Shown: positions 1 to 6,793 of the stretch, one piece after another
Layout: every line of letters begins with the position of its first letter
Position numbering within the stretch: position 1 is the first letter of the stretch
Origin: Prevotella sp.
GTDB lineage: Bacteria > Bacteroidota > Bacteroidia > Bacteroidales > Bacteroidaceae
Assembly: GCA_016291915.1 (NCBI GenBank)
Contig: JAEEZP010000299.1
Coordinates: forward strand, 1 to 11,716
Length of the DNA: 11,716 bases
Direction: 5' to 3'
Notes under the pieces: model-generated
Databases searched by the model: none
Told to the model about the DNA's origin: nothing
What the model saw: the letters and a program-made list of their open reading frames with translations, nothing else
Program-made: the position numbers and the translations under genes

Positions 1-1349
1 CTGTTAAACGCCTCTACCTGTTCATCGAAAGCCACATACGACTTCACGCCGTTGCTGTACTGTCGGTAAGAAAGGATAAACATCGGCATGAGCTCATCAT
101 CCACCTTTCTGTTCTGTACCTTTCCACGATAGGCACTGGCATACTCATGATCAACAGTCTGCTCGTCTTCCTCCACCAATTGGCTATATTTCTCCAGATC
201 CACATCACTCTTCTTACGAACCTCTTTCTGTTTGTTTTTACTCCAACGAGGTTGTATGCCCAGATGTTTATCCATCTGCGCCTTCAGAATTCGAAACTCA
301 TCCATCTCTGCCTTTGCTGTCATGCCCAAACGGCGATAACAACGGGCACGATACTGCAGTCCGGTCCAGAAATTCGGGAACTCTTCGATCACGGTGGAAT
401 AGTCACGGATAGCTCCTTGCAAATCACCTGTTCTGTCAAGCAGCAGGGCACGGTTGAAGATAGCCATCACGTTATTGGGCTCCATCCGGATGATAAAGTC
501 GAAATCACTGATAGCGCGGTTGTCATCACCTACCTGCACTCGTAGCTGTCCACGGTTATAGTGAGCCAGGAAATTGTTCGGATCCAGTTCCAGGGCTTTA
601 TCGTAGTCTGCCAGCGACCCTCTCAGGTTATTGATATTATACCTGGTCATGGCTCTGTTGATATAATAGCTGACCACGGTGGGCTTCAGGTGAATAGCCT
701 TGCTGAGTTGCTGGTCGGCATCCTTCCATTTCTTCTTGTTCATGCTCATCATGGCACGCACAGACCATGCCTCACCATCGTAAGGATCTATCTCCAGAGC
801 TTGATCGAGGTATTTAGCAGCTTTTACGGTATCTTTCTCAAGTAGACTAACCTCACACTTTAACTGGTAGATCTTTGCGTTGGTCTTCCATCTGTTCATC
901 ATCGAGTCCAACTCTAAGTTGGCCCTGTCGTAATCCTTATCCTGGATTCTACATAAAGCCCTGTTGAACCACAGTCCTTGGTTGGTAGGATCATAGATGA
1001 TTGCACAGTCATAGTCAGCACTGGCTTCCTTGTATTTCTGTTGTCGGATGCGACAGATACCTCTCAGGTCGTACATGCTCGACACATAGGGATTCAGAGC
1101 GATAGCCTCATTACAGTCACTCTCCGCCCCCACATAGTCATCGAGGTTGTATTTCGCTATGGCACGGAAATACCAGGGCTCATAGAGATAAGGCTTTGCG
1201 TTAATAGCCTGGTTGAAATATTGCATAGACAACACATAATCCTCATAATAGAGCGCACTTCTGCCAGCCATCAGCACACGGTCGATATTATACTGTGCCG
1301 ACAGGGTCTGTACGATGAATAATCCTATTATGAGGAGACGGTGTCTCAT
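1..1349 (-). CDS. Secreted tetratricopeptide-repeat (TPR) protein, C-terminus off the left edge
   Basis: The frame is open from an ATG at 1349 to the window edge, giving 449 visible codons and no stop, so the protein is partial. Residues 1-18 form a Sec signal peptide (basic MRHR, then a hydrophobic run, then TLSA before Gln19), so it is probably periplasmic. From about residue 20 to 360 I count roughly ten tandem 34-residue TPR units, with recurring features such as YFNQAINAKP, CNEAIALNP, LDQALEIDP and YDKALELDP. The part after the repeats is rich in Lys and Glu (KNKQKEVRKKSD) and unlike a TPR. TPR arrays bind protein partners; the partner cannot be seen here. The start overlaps the def stop by four bases (ATGA), which suggests translational coupling. 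I know similar TPR proteins beside def in Bacteroidales, but the specific function is unknown. Confidence 0.9.
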   Translation of the reverse strand, partial: MRHRLLIIGLFIVQTLSAQYNIDRVLMAGRSALYYEDYVLSMQYFNQAINAKPYLYEPWYFRAIAKYNLDDYVGAESDCNEAIALNPYVSSMYDLRGICRIRQQKYKEASADYDCAIIYDPTNQGLWFNRALCRIQDKDYDRANLELDSMMNRWKTNAKIYQLKCEVSLLEKDTVKAAKYLDQALEIDPYDGEAWSVRAMMSMNKKKWKDADQQLSKAIHLKPTVVSYYINRAMTRYNINNLRGSLADYDKALELDPNNFLAHYNRGQLRVQVGDDNRAISDFDFIIRMEPNNVMAIFNRALLLDRTGDLQGAIRDYSTVIEEFPNFWTGLQYRARCYRRLGMTAKAEMDEFRILKAQMDKHLGIQPRWSKNKQKEVRKKSDVDLEKYSQLVEEDEQTVDHEYASAYRGKVQNRKVDDELMPMFILSYRQYSNGVKSYVAFDEQVEAFN

Positions 1350-1909
1350 GCTCTTCTCACCGGTTTTGTGCGATAGCTACAGTGATATTTGCCGTTTGTC
1401 AGGGCTTTCAACTTGTTCTTGATCAGTTGTCGGCGCAACGGACTGATGCGGTCGATAAACATATGTGCGTCAAGATGATCAAACTCATGCTGCATCACAC
1501 GAGCCAGATATCCCTCTATCCATTCATCATACTGTTGGAAGTTCTCATCCTGATAGGTTACATGAATACGTGTGGGACGTACCACTTTCTCGTGTATTCC
1601 CGGCAACGACAGACAGCCTTCTTCTGAAGAATCTGTGTTCGTATCATCAAGTTCTACAATATGAGGGTTGATAAAAGCCTTGCGGAATCCCTTATACTCA
1701 GGGAAATCTTCTGATAACACATCGAGATCGATTACTACCACTCGGATAGCCTTTCCTATCTGTGGTGCTGCCAGTCCGATGCCTTCAGAAGCATCCAAGG
1801 TCTCAAACATATTGGTTATCAACTCTTTCAACTCCGGATAATCGGGAGAGATATCTTGGGATACCTTACGTAAAACGGGTTGACCGTAAATATAAATAGG
1901 TAAAATCAC
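1346..1909 (-). CDS. def: Peptide deformylase
   Basis: This cytoplasmic metalloenzyme removes the N-formyl group from the initiator methionine of new proteins. All three family motifs are present in the 187-residue product: GIGLAAPQIG (43-52), EEGCLSLPG (96-104) with metal ligand Cys99, and QHEFDH (140-145) with ligands His141 and His145 and catalytic Glu142. Length is normal for the family. The third motif continues HLDAHMFIDR, where many homologues have HLNG or HLDG, a minor variation. The ATG at 1909 gives the usual N-terminus (ILPIYIYGQPVLR). It lies 35 bp after ruvX, across a very T-rich gap without an obvious promoter, and its TGA stop overlaps the ATG of the TPR gene. It therefore probably shares a transcript with both. 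Confidence 0.97.
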   Translation of the reverse strand: MILPIYIYGQPVLRKVSQDISPDYPELKELITNMFETLDASEGIGLAAPQIGKAIRVVVIDLDVLSEDFPEYKGFRKAFINPHIVELDDTNTDSSEEGCLSLPGIHEKVVRPTRIHVTYQDENFQQYDEWIEGYLARVMQHEFDHLDAHMFIDRISPLRRQLIKNKLKALTNGKYHCSYRTKPVRRA

Positions 1910-1944
1910 TGTAAATAAAAAAAATAAAAAATTAATAAAGTAGA
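1910..1944 (-). other. T-rich spacer between ruvX and def
   Basis: Thirty-five bases, nearly all A/T, with long T runs on the coding (minus) strand. Just before it, around the ruvX stop, an imperfect self-complementary stretch (GTAGTCTAC) could form only a very short hairpin. I see no TAnnTTTG promoter box. It may be a weak attenuator or only an AT-rich leader for def. Confidence 0.3.
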
Positions 1945-2358
1945 CTACCTTCGGGATTCCATATAACTCTGTAGGATGATGGTAGCGCTGATTTCATCAA
2001 CAAGTGCTTTGTTTTGTCTTGATTTCTTTTTCAGTCCTCCATCAATCATTGCCTGATGGGCAATAACAGACGTAAAACGTTCATCCACATACTCTATGGG
2101 AATCCCTGTATGCAGGTTGTTCCAACGGTTATAAAACTGCTGAACACGTACCATATTCTCACTCTCCTGACCATTGAGCTGCATGGGTTTACCGATAATA
2201 ATCCGCTCAACCGGTTCTTTTTTGATGTAGTCGAGTAAGAATGGCAATAGCTCAGATGTAGAAACAGTCGCCAACCCGTTAGCTATAATCTTCAACGGGT
2301 CGGTGACTGCTATTCCTGTACGTTTCTTACCGTAGTCTATCGAAAGAATTCTTGCCAC
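1945..2358 (-). CDS. ruvX: RuvX/YqgF family RNase H-fold nuclease (pre-16S rRNA processing)
   Basis: The 137-residue product has the YqgF signature: IDYGKKRTGIAVTD (7-20) with Asp8, IIIGKP (53-58), DERFTS (92-97) and a C-terminal VDEISATIILQSY (120-132) with Asp121. These acidic residues are the likely metal site of the RNase H fold. The family is known for maturation of the 16S rRNA 5' end and has been called a putative Holliday-junction resolvase; it is cytoplasmic. The start codon is GTG. It cannot lie further upstream, because the TAA of the preceding SPOR gene is in the same frame, only two codons before the GTG. No Shine-Dalgarno sequence is visible there, so re-initiation after the upstream gene is plausible. 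Neighbours def and ruvX together suggest a translation-related operon. Confidence 0.95.
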   Translation of the reverse strand: MARILSIDYGKKRTGIAVTDPLKIIANGLATVSTSELLPFLLDYIKKEPVERIIIGKPMQLNGQESENMVRVQQFYNRWNNLHTGIPIEYVDERFTSVIAHQAMIDGGLKKKSRQNKALVDEISATIILQSYMESRR

Positions 2359-2364
2359 TGATGA

Positions 2365-2850
2365 TTACTGCTGGTTAAAGAGCAGCCAAGCATCAGGATA
2401 AGTGTTACGCAGGTCATTACGACTGCGTACGGCACTTGCCTTGTCATCGTATGTGGATGCCACCACGCGATACATATTACGGCTGGCGTTATATGCGATC
2501 TGTGCAGCATAGCCTTGGTTACGCAATGTCTGGGTCAGACCCTCTGCATTTGCTTTTACAGAGAAAGAACCAACGACAACGCTGAAGTTTCTCAGACCGG
2601 CACCGTCAACAACAGTAAGGCTCTCCTGACGGACAGATACGTTATCTACATTATCCACAACGGTTGTTTCTGTTACAGGTCTTGACACTACAGGAGCTAC
2701 CACTGTTGTCTCCTCGGGCTGGGTAGCGAGTGTTGTCTCCTGAGCCTTAGCCTTTTCGTAAGCTTTCTTGTAAGCACTCTCATTAGACTTACAACTTGTG
2801 AATGCCATTACTGCAGCCAATCCTGCACATAAAAGAATGTACTTTTTCAT
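2365..2850 (-). CDS. SPOR-domain lipoprotein
   Basis: The 161-residue product begins with a lipoprotein signal peptide (MKKYILLCAGLAAVMAFTSC) with the lipobox FTSC and lipidated Cys20. A linker at about 21-80 starts charged (AYKKAYEKAKAQE) and then becomes rich in Thr, Val and Glu. The C-terminal part, about 86-161, fits a SPOR domain: FSVVVGSFSVKANAEGL, a helix ending in LRNQGYAAQIAY, then MYRVVASTYDDKASAV and a final helix and strand. SPOR domains bind peptidoglycan lacking stem peptides, often at division sites, so this is probably an envelope-anchored peptidoglycan-binding protein. It is the first gene of the minus-strand cluster with ruvX and def, 6 bp before ruvX. The ATG at 2850 is the only start that gives an intact signal peptide. 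Confidence 0.92.
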   Translation of the reverse strand: MKKYILLCAGLAAVMAFTSCKSNESAYKKAYEKAKAQETTLATQPEETTVVAPVVSRPVTETTVVDNVDNVSVRQESLTVVDGAGLRNFSVVVGSFSVKANAEGLTQTLRNQGYAAQIAYNASRNMYRVVASTYDDKASAVRSRNDLRNTYPDAWLLFNQQ

Positions 2851-2903
2851 AAATCGTTCTTTGTTATTTAATGATTATTATATGCCAACTTATAATTACT
2901 GTG

Positions 2904-2931
2904 CGAAATTACACAAAATCGAGGAAACAAA
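2904..2931 (-). promoter_or_regulatory. Candidate promoter of the SPOR-ruvX-def-TPR cluster
   Basis: On the minus strand a TTTG (2931-2928) is followed after 16 bases by TAATTTCG (2911-2904), one mismatch from the Bacteroidetes -7 element TAnnTTTG. The spacing is a little short. It would start transcription near 2899, leaving a leader of about 50 bases before the ATG at 2850. Support is sequence similarity only. Confidence 0.4.
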
Positions 2932-2951
2932 ATAAAAAAACGTACATAAAG

Positions 2952-2987
2952 TTTGTTAAATAAGACAAATACATTGTTTTTAACAAA
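2952..2987. repeat. 9-bp inverted repeat in the divergent intergenic region
   Basis: TTTGTTAAA (2952-2960) and its exact reverse complement TTTAACAAA (2979-2987) are separated by 18 bases. The pair lies between the two divergent candidate promoters. It could be an operator, but the sequence is AT-rich, so chance occurrence is quite possible. Confidence 0.3.
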
Positions 2988-3000
2988 AAATGAACTTCTT

Positions 3001-3035
3001 TTTGATGGCAATAAGTAGAAAAATCACTATATTTG
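3001..3035 (+). promoter_or_regulatory. Candidate promoter of the three small membrane-protein genes
   Basis: TATATTTG at 3028-3035 matches the Bacteroidetes -7 consensus TAnnTTTG exactly. A TTTG at 3001-3004 could be the -33 element, although the 23-base gap is long. Transcription would begin near 3040, about 35 bases before the ATG at 3076. The box continues as TATATTTGCGG, the same 11 bases as the promoter before the giant helicase gene at 6786. Confidence 0.5.
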
Positions 3036-3075
3036 CGGGACTATTCAGATATTAATTATTAACAAATAAAGAATT

Positions 3076-3294
3076 ATGAAAACATTAGGTTATTTAACAG
3101 CATTCATGAGTGGTGCACTTGCTGGTGCCGCTTTAGGACTTTTGATTGCCCCGGAAAAGGGTACAGAGACACGTGAGAAAATCACTGACGCCATTGAGGA
3201 TTTTTGCAAGAAGCATAACATCAGTCTTTCACGCAAAGAGATGTGTGATCTGGCTGACGACATCAAGGAAGCAGCAGAGGATATAGCAGAATAA
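3076..3294 (+). CDS. YtxH-domain small membrane protein
   Basis: A 72-residue protein with one N-terminal hydrophobic, small-residue-rich helix (about 6-25, FMSGALAGAALGLLIAP), then the typical YtxH turn APEKGTETREKI and an acidic amphipathic tail (CDLADDIKEAAEDIAE). YtxH proteins are general-stress or gas-vesicle-like membrane proteins of unclear biochemical role. An in-frame TAA at 3067 fixes the start to this ATG. It opens a three-gene set, followed after 10 bp by the holin-like gene. It is functionally comparable to YqjD/ElaB-type proteins only by layout, not by visible homology. Confidence 0.85.
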   Translation: MKTLGYLTAFMSGALAGAALGLLIAPEKGTETREKITDAIEDFCKKHNISLSRKEMCDLADDIKEAAEDIAE

Positions 3295-3304
3295 GAGATA
3301 AGCG

Positions 3305-3652
3305 ATGTTTTCCAACGATAAGAATATTGAGACCATCGGTCAGCTGGTAGATGTGATCAAGCATTACGTCGGGTTGCAGAATGAATATCTGCGGCTGGAT
3401 GTGATAGAGAAGATTGTGCGGTTGATAACCGCGCTGATCATTGCCGCTGTCGTCTTTCTCTTAATCCTCATCATCTTTATTTACCTGTCGTTTGCATTAG
3501 CCTATGCCATCGGTCCGCATATCGGTCACGGATGGGCTTTCCTCATTGTGGCAGGTGTTTACATCATTATCTTTTTACTTTTCCTTGCTTTCAGAAAAGA
3601 CTGGGTGGAGAAACCTTTAGTGAGATTTCTGGCCGGTCTGTTAATGGAATAA
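3305..3652 (+). CDS. Holin superfamily III / DUF1469-type membrane protein
   Basis: A 115-residue protein. A soluble N-terminal amphipathic helix (about 10-38, IGQLVDVIKHYVGLQNEYLR) is followed by two transmembrane stretches, about 39-69 and 77-96, joined by a short GPHIGHGW loop. It ends in a cytosolic-type tail with RKDWVEKPLVRFLAGLL. This layout is that of the phage_holin_3_6/YqjE (DUF1469) family. Despite the holin name, chromosomal members next to YtxH genes are not phage lysis proteins, and nothing phage-like lies nearby. It is 10 bp after the YtxH gene and 12 bp before the next gene, so the three are almost surely one operon. Confidence 0.82.
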   Translation: MFSNDKNIETIGQLVDVIKHYVGLQNEYLRLDVIEKIVRLITALIIAAVVFLLILIIFIYLSFALAYAIGPHIGHGWAFLIVAGVYIIIFLLFLAFRKDWVEKPLVRFLAGLLME

Positions 3653-3664
3653 ACTTTTAGTGAT

Positions 3665-3925
3665 ATGACGGAAGACATGCAGAACTTATCCCCGTACAAG
3701 ACCCTGGAGTCGATACAAGACAGGAAGTTACTGTTGCGGAAGGAGATCCGCAGGGATAATGATCAGATCAACAAGCTGAGCAAACAACTGTTCACGAAGC
3801 CTGCCCCCCTGATGACCAAGCGTGGCAAGTTGAATGTCAACGGTCTGATGGCCACCGGTGCCGGTGTCTTTGACAGTATCTTGCTTATCTGGAAGCTGTA
3901 TAAGAAGTTTAAGTTAAAGCGATAG
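3665..3925 (+). CDS. Small basic protein with C-terminal hydrophobic helix, unknown function
   Basis: An 86-residue protein that I do not recognise by family name. Residues about 12-45 are a charged helix with coiled-coil character (LESIQDRKLLLRKEIRRDND). A hydrophobic stretch at about 60-78 (GLMATGAGVFDSILLIWKLY) could be a membrane anchor, followed by the basic end KKFKLKR. Its place as third gene after a YtxH and a DUF1469-type gene, and its basic helix-plus-hydrophobic form, recall YqjK of enterobacteria. That parallel is drawn from context, and I see no sequence identity that proves it. The ATG at 3665 lies 12 bp after the upstream stop. Composition agrees with its neighbours. Confidence 0.78.
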   Translation: MTEDMQNLSPYKTLESIQDRKLLLRKEIRRDNDQINKLSKQLFTKPAPLMTKRGKLNVNGLMATGAGVFDSILLIWKLYKKFKLKR

Positions 3926-3929
3926 CTTT
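3916..3929 (+). terminator. Weak candidate terminator hairpin between convergent genes
   Basis: AAAGC-GATA-GCTTT forms a 5-bp stem with a 4-base loop, followed by one more T. It overlaps the stop codon at 3923-3925, and only two pairs are G-C. Its position between convergent gene ends is right for a terminator, but the stem is very weak. Confidence 0.2.
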
Positions 3930-3942
3930 TCGTCAGTCACAT

Positions 3943-4704
3943 TTAAATCTCGATTACCTGCCCGTCATACGCCAATTGTATATGGGCAGGTAATTGTTTG
4001 TTTACCTCTTCGTGTAACCCTATCTCATGACAACTGTGAATCAGGTAAGTATGCTTACTGCCAAGCTTTTCCGAGAAAGCCACCGCATCGGCAACTGTCT
4101 GGTGGGTGGGATGCTCACGGTCGAAGCGTAAGGCATTGACAACCAATGTGTCGATACCCTCGAGATAAGGGAGTTCTGAATCATCGATCGTCTTCATATC
4201 TGTGATATAAGCCAATTTTCCGATACGGAAACCGGTTATCGGCAGTTTACCGTGCATCACCTGTATAGGTATCACTGTCAACTCATTCACTTGTATCGGC
4301 ACATGATGGGTAAGCGTTTGCAGATGGATCTTCGGCACCCCGGGGTATCTGTTTTCCGCAAAACAATAGGGAACGGTCTGCATCAGTCCTCTGCAGGTAC
4401 GTTCATCAGCATATATATTGATTTCTCCGAACTGACAGTATGGGCGCAGGTCATCTACCCCACCCACATGATCGTAGTGGATATGCGTGGCTAACACCGC
4501 ATCTATCTTTCGGAAATCCTGTTGAAGGATCTGCTGCCGGAAGTCAGGCCCCACATCGATGAGTATCCGTGTTTGCTCGGTTTCCACCAATGCAGAGCAG
4601 CGCAGTCGCTTGTCGTGCGGGTCATTACTCCTGCACACTTTGCACTGACACCCAATGGAAGGGACACCAACCGATGTTCCTGTTCCGAGAAAGATCAGCC
4701 TCAT
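3943..4704 (-). CDS. Metallo-beta-lactamase-fold hydrolase, PhnP-like
   Basis: A 253-residue cytosolic hydrolase. The metal-site motif HIHYDH (74-79: His74, His76, Asp78, His79), His151, Asp169 in ITDM and His223 in HSCHE form the usual binuclear centre. The N-terminal GTGTSVGVP and the Cys cluster GCQCKVC (Cys19, Cys21, Cys24), together with His226, match the extra structural zinc site known from PhnP. PhnP itself is a cyclic-phosphate phosphodiesterase of phosphonate breakdown. No phn genes are visible here, so the substrate is probably different, perhaps another phosphodiester. It follows murB by 16 bp and ends convergently with the three-gene membrane set. The ATG at 4704 gives the expected MRLIFLGTGTS start. 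Confidence 0.9.
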   Translation of the reverse strand: MRLIFLGTGTSVGVPSIGCQCKVCRSNDPHDKRLRCSALVETEQTRILIDVGPDFRQQILQQDFRKIDAVLATHIHYDHVGGVDDLRPYCQFGEINIYADERTCRGLMQTVPYCFAENRYPGVPKIHLQTLTHHVPIQVNELTVIPIQVMHGKLPITGFRIGKLAYITDMKTIDDSELPYLEGIDTLVVNALRFDREHPTHQTVADAVAFSEKLGSKHTYLIHSCHEIGLHEEVNKQLPAHIQLAYDGQVIEI

Positions 4705-4720
4705 CTTACCTTTTATTATA

Positions 4721-5734
4721 TTATAGGATATTCACTTCCGGATGAATATCCACACCAAACTTCTCCTTTACATCGCTGCGCACCCGTTCACAGAGGGCAA
4801 GGACCTCACGGCCTGTAGCTCCCCCCTTATTCACCAGCACTAACGCCTGTTTGTCATGAACGGCAGCACGCCCGAGTTTTTTCCCTTTCCAACCGCAACG
4901 TTCAATCATCCATCCGGCAGGAATCTTCACATGGTCATCATCCACGACATAGTGAGGGATATCAGGATAGATTGCTGACAATGAGCGGTAAACATCCTTG
5001 TCAACGATAGGGTTCATAAAGAAACTACCGGCATTTCCTTCTTTCTTAGGATCTGGCAGTTTTGCTTCACGGATACGGATGATACAGTCGCGCAACTGCT
5101 GTGCTGTGGGCTGCTCAATACCTTCCTTACGCAGTTCCTCACGGATATTCCCATAGTCGAGGTTCGGGGTAAATGTTTCCTGCAGACGATAAGTGACATG
5201 GGTGATCAGAAAACGGTTCTTCCAATCGTGTTTGAACCGGCTCTGACGGTAATGATAGTCGCACTCCTCATTCGTAAACCAGTGGATCAGTCCGGTCTTG
5301 AGTTCTACAGCCTCTACTTTATAGATAATATCCTTGATCTCCGCACCGTACGCACCGATATTCTGAACGGCGGAAGCACCCACCTCACCGGGGATCAGAC
5401 TGAGGTTCTCCGCACCATACCAGTCGTTCTTCACGCACATAGCCACGATATCATCCCACACCTCTCCGGCTCCGCAACGCAACAGGATACCACCCTCTAC
5501 GAAATGACGCTCCACACCTTTGATGGCCGCATGTAGGACCGTCCCTTCGAAATCCTTGGTTAACAAAAGGTTACTACCACCGCCTAACAACAGCAAGGGT
5601 ATGTCTTCTTTCATTAAATCAGGCACTGTCTGTTGCACCTCCTCTACCGTTTCGAACTCAATGAAACGGTGGCATACAGCATCGATGCCGAAGGTGTTAT
5701 GACTAAATAAATGATAATCTCGGATATCTTTCAT
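4721..5734 (-). CDS. murB: UDP-N-acetylenolpyruvoylglucosamine reductase (type I MurB)
   Basis: This FAD enzyme reduces UDP-GlcNAc-enolpyruvate to UDP-MurNAc with NADPH, the second committed step of peptidoglycan precursor synthesis, in the cytoplasm. In the 337 residues one sees the FAD-binding GGGSNLLL (51-58), IPGEVGASAVQNIGAYG (114-130), substrate-site YRQSRFK (162-168, Arg163), and GNAGSFFMNP (233-242) with the proton-donor Ser237. Also present are PAGWMIERCGWKG and the terminal HPEVNIL with catalytic Glu333. The length and the YRxSRFK loop are those of the type I (E. coli-like) enzyme. The start at 5734 (MKDIRDYHLFSHNTFGI) fits the family N-terminus. The gene lies 4 bp after the DUF4348 lipoprotein gene and 16 bp before the PhnP-like gene, so it is mid-operon. 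Confidence 0.97.
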   Translation of the reverse strand: MKDIRDYHLFSHNTFGIDAVCHRFIEFETVEEVQQTVPDLMKEDIPLLLLGGGSNLLLTKDFEGTVLHAAIKGVERHFVEGGILLRCGAGEVWDDIVAMCVKNDWYGAENLSLIPGEVGASAVQNIGAYGAEIKDIIYKVEAVELKTGLIHWFTNEECDYHYRQSRFKHDWKNRFLITHVTYRLQETFTPNLDYGNIREELRKEGIEQPTAQQLRDCIIRIREAKLPDPKKEGNAGSFFMNPIVDKDVYRSLSAIYPDIPHYVVDDDHVKIPAGWMIERCGWKGKKLGRAAVHDKQALVLVNKGGATGREVLALCERVRSDVKEKFGVDIHPEVNIL

Positions 5735-5738
5735 CTTC

Positions 5739-6581
5739 CTATTCCACCAGTTTAAACAGTTTCCAATGATCGCCCACCTTCCTGAACGTCATCTCCATCT
5801 CCTGACCGTTAGAGATGCCTCGCAGCAGGAATACTTTCTGGTTTTTGGTTCCCGACGGTGTGCCATAGATGATATTATAGATCTGCCCCGAGGGCAACTC
5901 CCCTGGACAGAAGGCAGGCCACTGCTCGGGAGTGATATCACCGGCCAGCTCCTCAAAGTCATCATCAGGATTAGGACCGATAAATGACATTACATCATTA
6001 AGACTTTCTGTCTGGAATACGGAGTCAGTGGCAAAGCGCTGATAGAAACGTAAGAACGAGGCATTGCTGTGCGTATCTAAGTCAACATTACGCAATGACG
6101 TAAGCATCCACGTACCATTCTGACGATCGAAATTATATTGCTTCACCAGTCCGTCGGAGAGATTGATCTTCTCCAATACCACATGGTTGACACTGGTATC
6201 CTTAGGAAGGTCCAACTGTTTATGATTGTCTAGTATCAGCGTGTAGTAACCTTGGGACATGAAGAAATGATCTACCTTCCAGTCTTTGCGCTCGATCGTA
6301 CTGGTGGTCTCCCCACTGATGACGGTCAGCGGGAAAGTGATACGTGCCAACTGCTGCTTTCTGTTTCCGGCAAAATTGAAGATAAAATCATCGAACAGCT
6401 CATCGGCGGCCACCGGGATAGGCTCTTCCTCGATGAGCTCCTCCATGGTATCCACCTCAACGGAATCCACAATGGAATCTCCTTCCGGTACCGGCTGTTC
6501 AACAGGTTTCTTGTCGGAACATGCAGCTACCGTAATGGCCAGACATACAGCCACAAAGGCTACATAAAGAAGTTTTCTCAT
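5739..6581 (-). CDS. DUF4348-type lipoprotein
   Basis: A 280-residue protein with the lipoprotein signal MRKLLYVAFVAVCLAITVAA and lipobox VAAC at Cys21. An acidic linker follows (about 25-62). The rest, from about residue 63 (FDDFIFNFAGNRKQQLARI) to the end, is a mixed alpha/beta domain. I match it to DUF4348, a Bacteroidales lipoprotein family of unknown function; conserved-looking stretches include KDWKVDHFFMSQGYY and a C-terminal VGDHWKLFKLVE. An in-frame ATG at 6605 would add MKHTIEKE. I prefer 6581 because it gives a standard signal peptide and has the purine-rich GAGAAAGAA just upstream. It is the first gene of the operon with murB, suggesting an envelope role. Confidence 0.85.
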   Translation of the reverse strand: MRKLLYVAFVAVCLAITVAACSDKKPVEQPVPEGDSIVDSVEVDTMEELIEEEPIPVAADELFDDFIFNFAGNRKQQLARITFPLTVISGETTSTIERKDWKVDHFFMSQGYYTLILDNHKQLDLPKDTSVNHVVLEKINLSDGLVKQYNFDRQNGTWMLTSLRNVDLDTHSNASFLRFYQRFATDSVFQTESLNDVMSFIGPNPDDDFEELAGDITPEQWPAFCPGELPSGQIYNIIYGTPSGTKNQKVFLLRGISNGQEMEMTFRKVGDHWKLFKLVE

Positions 6582-6638
6582 TTCTTTCTCTATCGTATGT
6601 TTCAAGGTATGCTTTCTCTATACGCCTCAAATACTCTG

Positions 6639-6666
6639 CAAAGGTAATGTAAAAATATGAATACAA
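6639..6666 (-). promoter_or_regulatory. Promoter of the DUF4348-murB-hydrolase operon
   Basis: On the minus strand TTG (6666-6664) is followed after 17 bases by TACCTTTG (6646-6639), an exact TAnnTTTG match. Transcription would start near 6634, giving a leader of about 50 bases before the ATG at 6581. The position and direction fit this operon. Confidence 0.55.
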
Positions 6667-6667
6667 G

Positions 6668-6690
6668 AAAAGAAAAAGTAATTTTCTTTT
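6668..6690. repeat. AT-only 9-bp inverted repeat beside the operon promoter
   Basis: AAAAGAAAA (6668-6676) and its exact reverse complement TTTTCTTTT (6682-6690) enclose a 5-base loop, AGTAA. It lies directly behind the -33 side of the minus-strand promoter, in a strongly purine/pyrimidine-skewed stretch. It may be an UP-like or operator element, or low-complexity chance. Confidence 0.3.
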
Positions 6691-6764
6691 TTATTTTCCG
6701 AAGAATATTTTCTTCTATGCTATCAACAAATAAAGTTATAATGAAAAAGGAACAACATTTGAGA

Positions 6765-6793
6765 TTGTTTCTCGGTTTATTTTATTATATTTG
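6765..6793 (+). promoter_or_regulatory. Promoter of the giant helicase-nuclease gene
   Basis: TTG at 6765-6767 and TATATTTG at 6786-6793 (exact TAnnTTTG) are 18 bases apart, close to the Bacteroidetes norm. Transcription would start near 6798, about 48 bases before the ATG at 6846. The box lies inside an in-frame upward extension of the reading frame, which argues that the extension is not translated from this promoter. Confidence 0.6.

Noticed and set aside
147..1322. Plus-strand open frames of 94-132 codons (147-545, 561-845, 978-1322)
   Set aside because: They lie opposite the TPR gene, whose 34-residue repeats are unmistakable; their products have no recognisable domains.
3305..3652. Reading the holin-family gene as a sign of a prophage
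   Set aside because: No lysin, structural or integrase genes are near; YtxH plus DUF1469-like genes are ordinary chromosomal neighbours.
4252..5702. Plus-strand open frames of 60-112 codons opposite the hydrolase and murB
   Set aside because: They are antisense to genes with complete catalytic motifs and are shadows of their codon bias.
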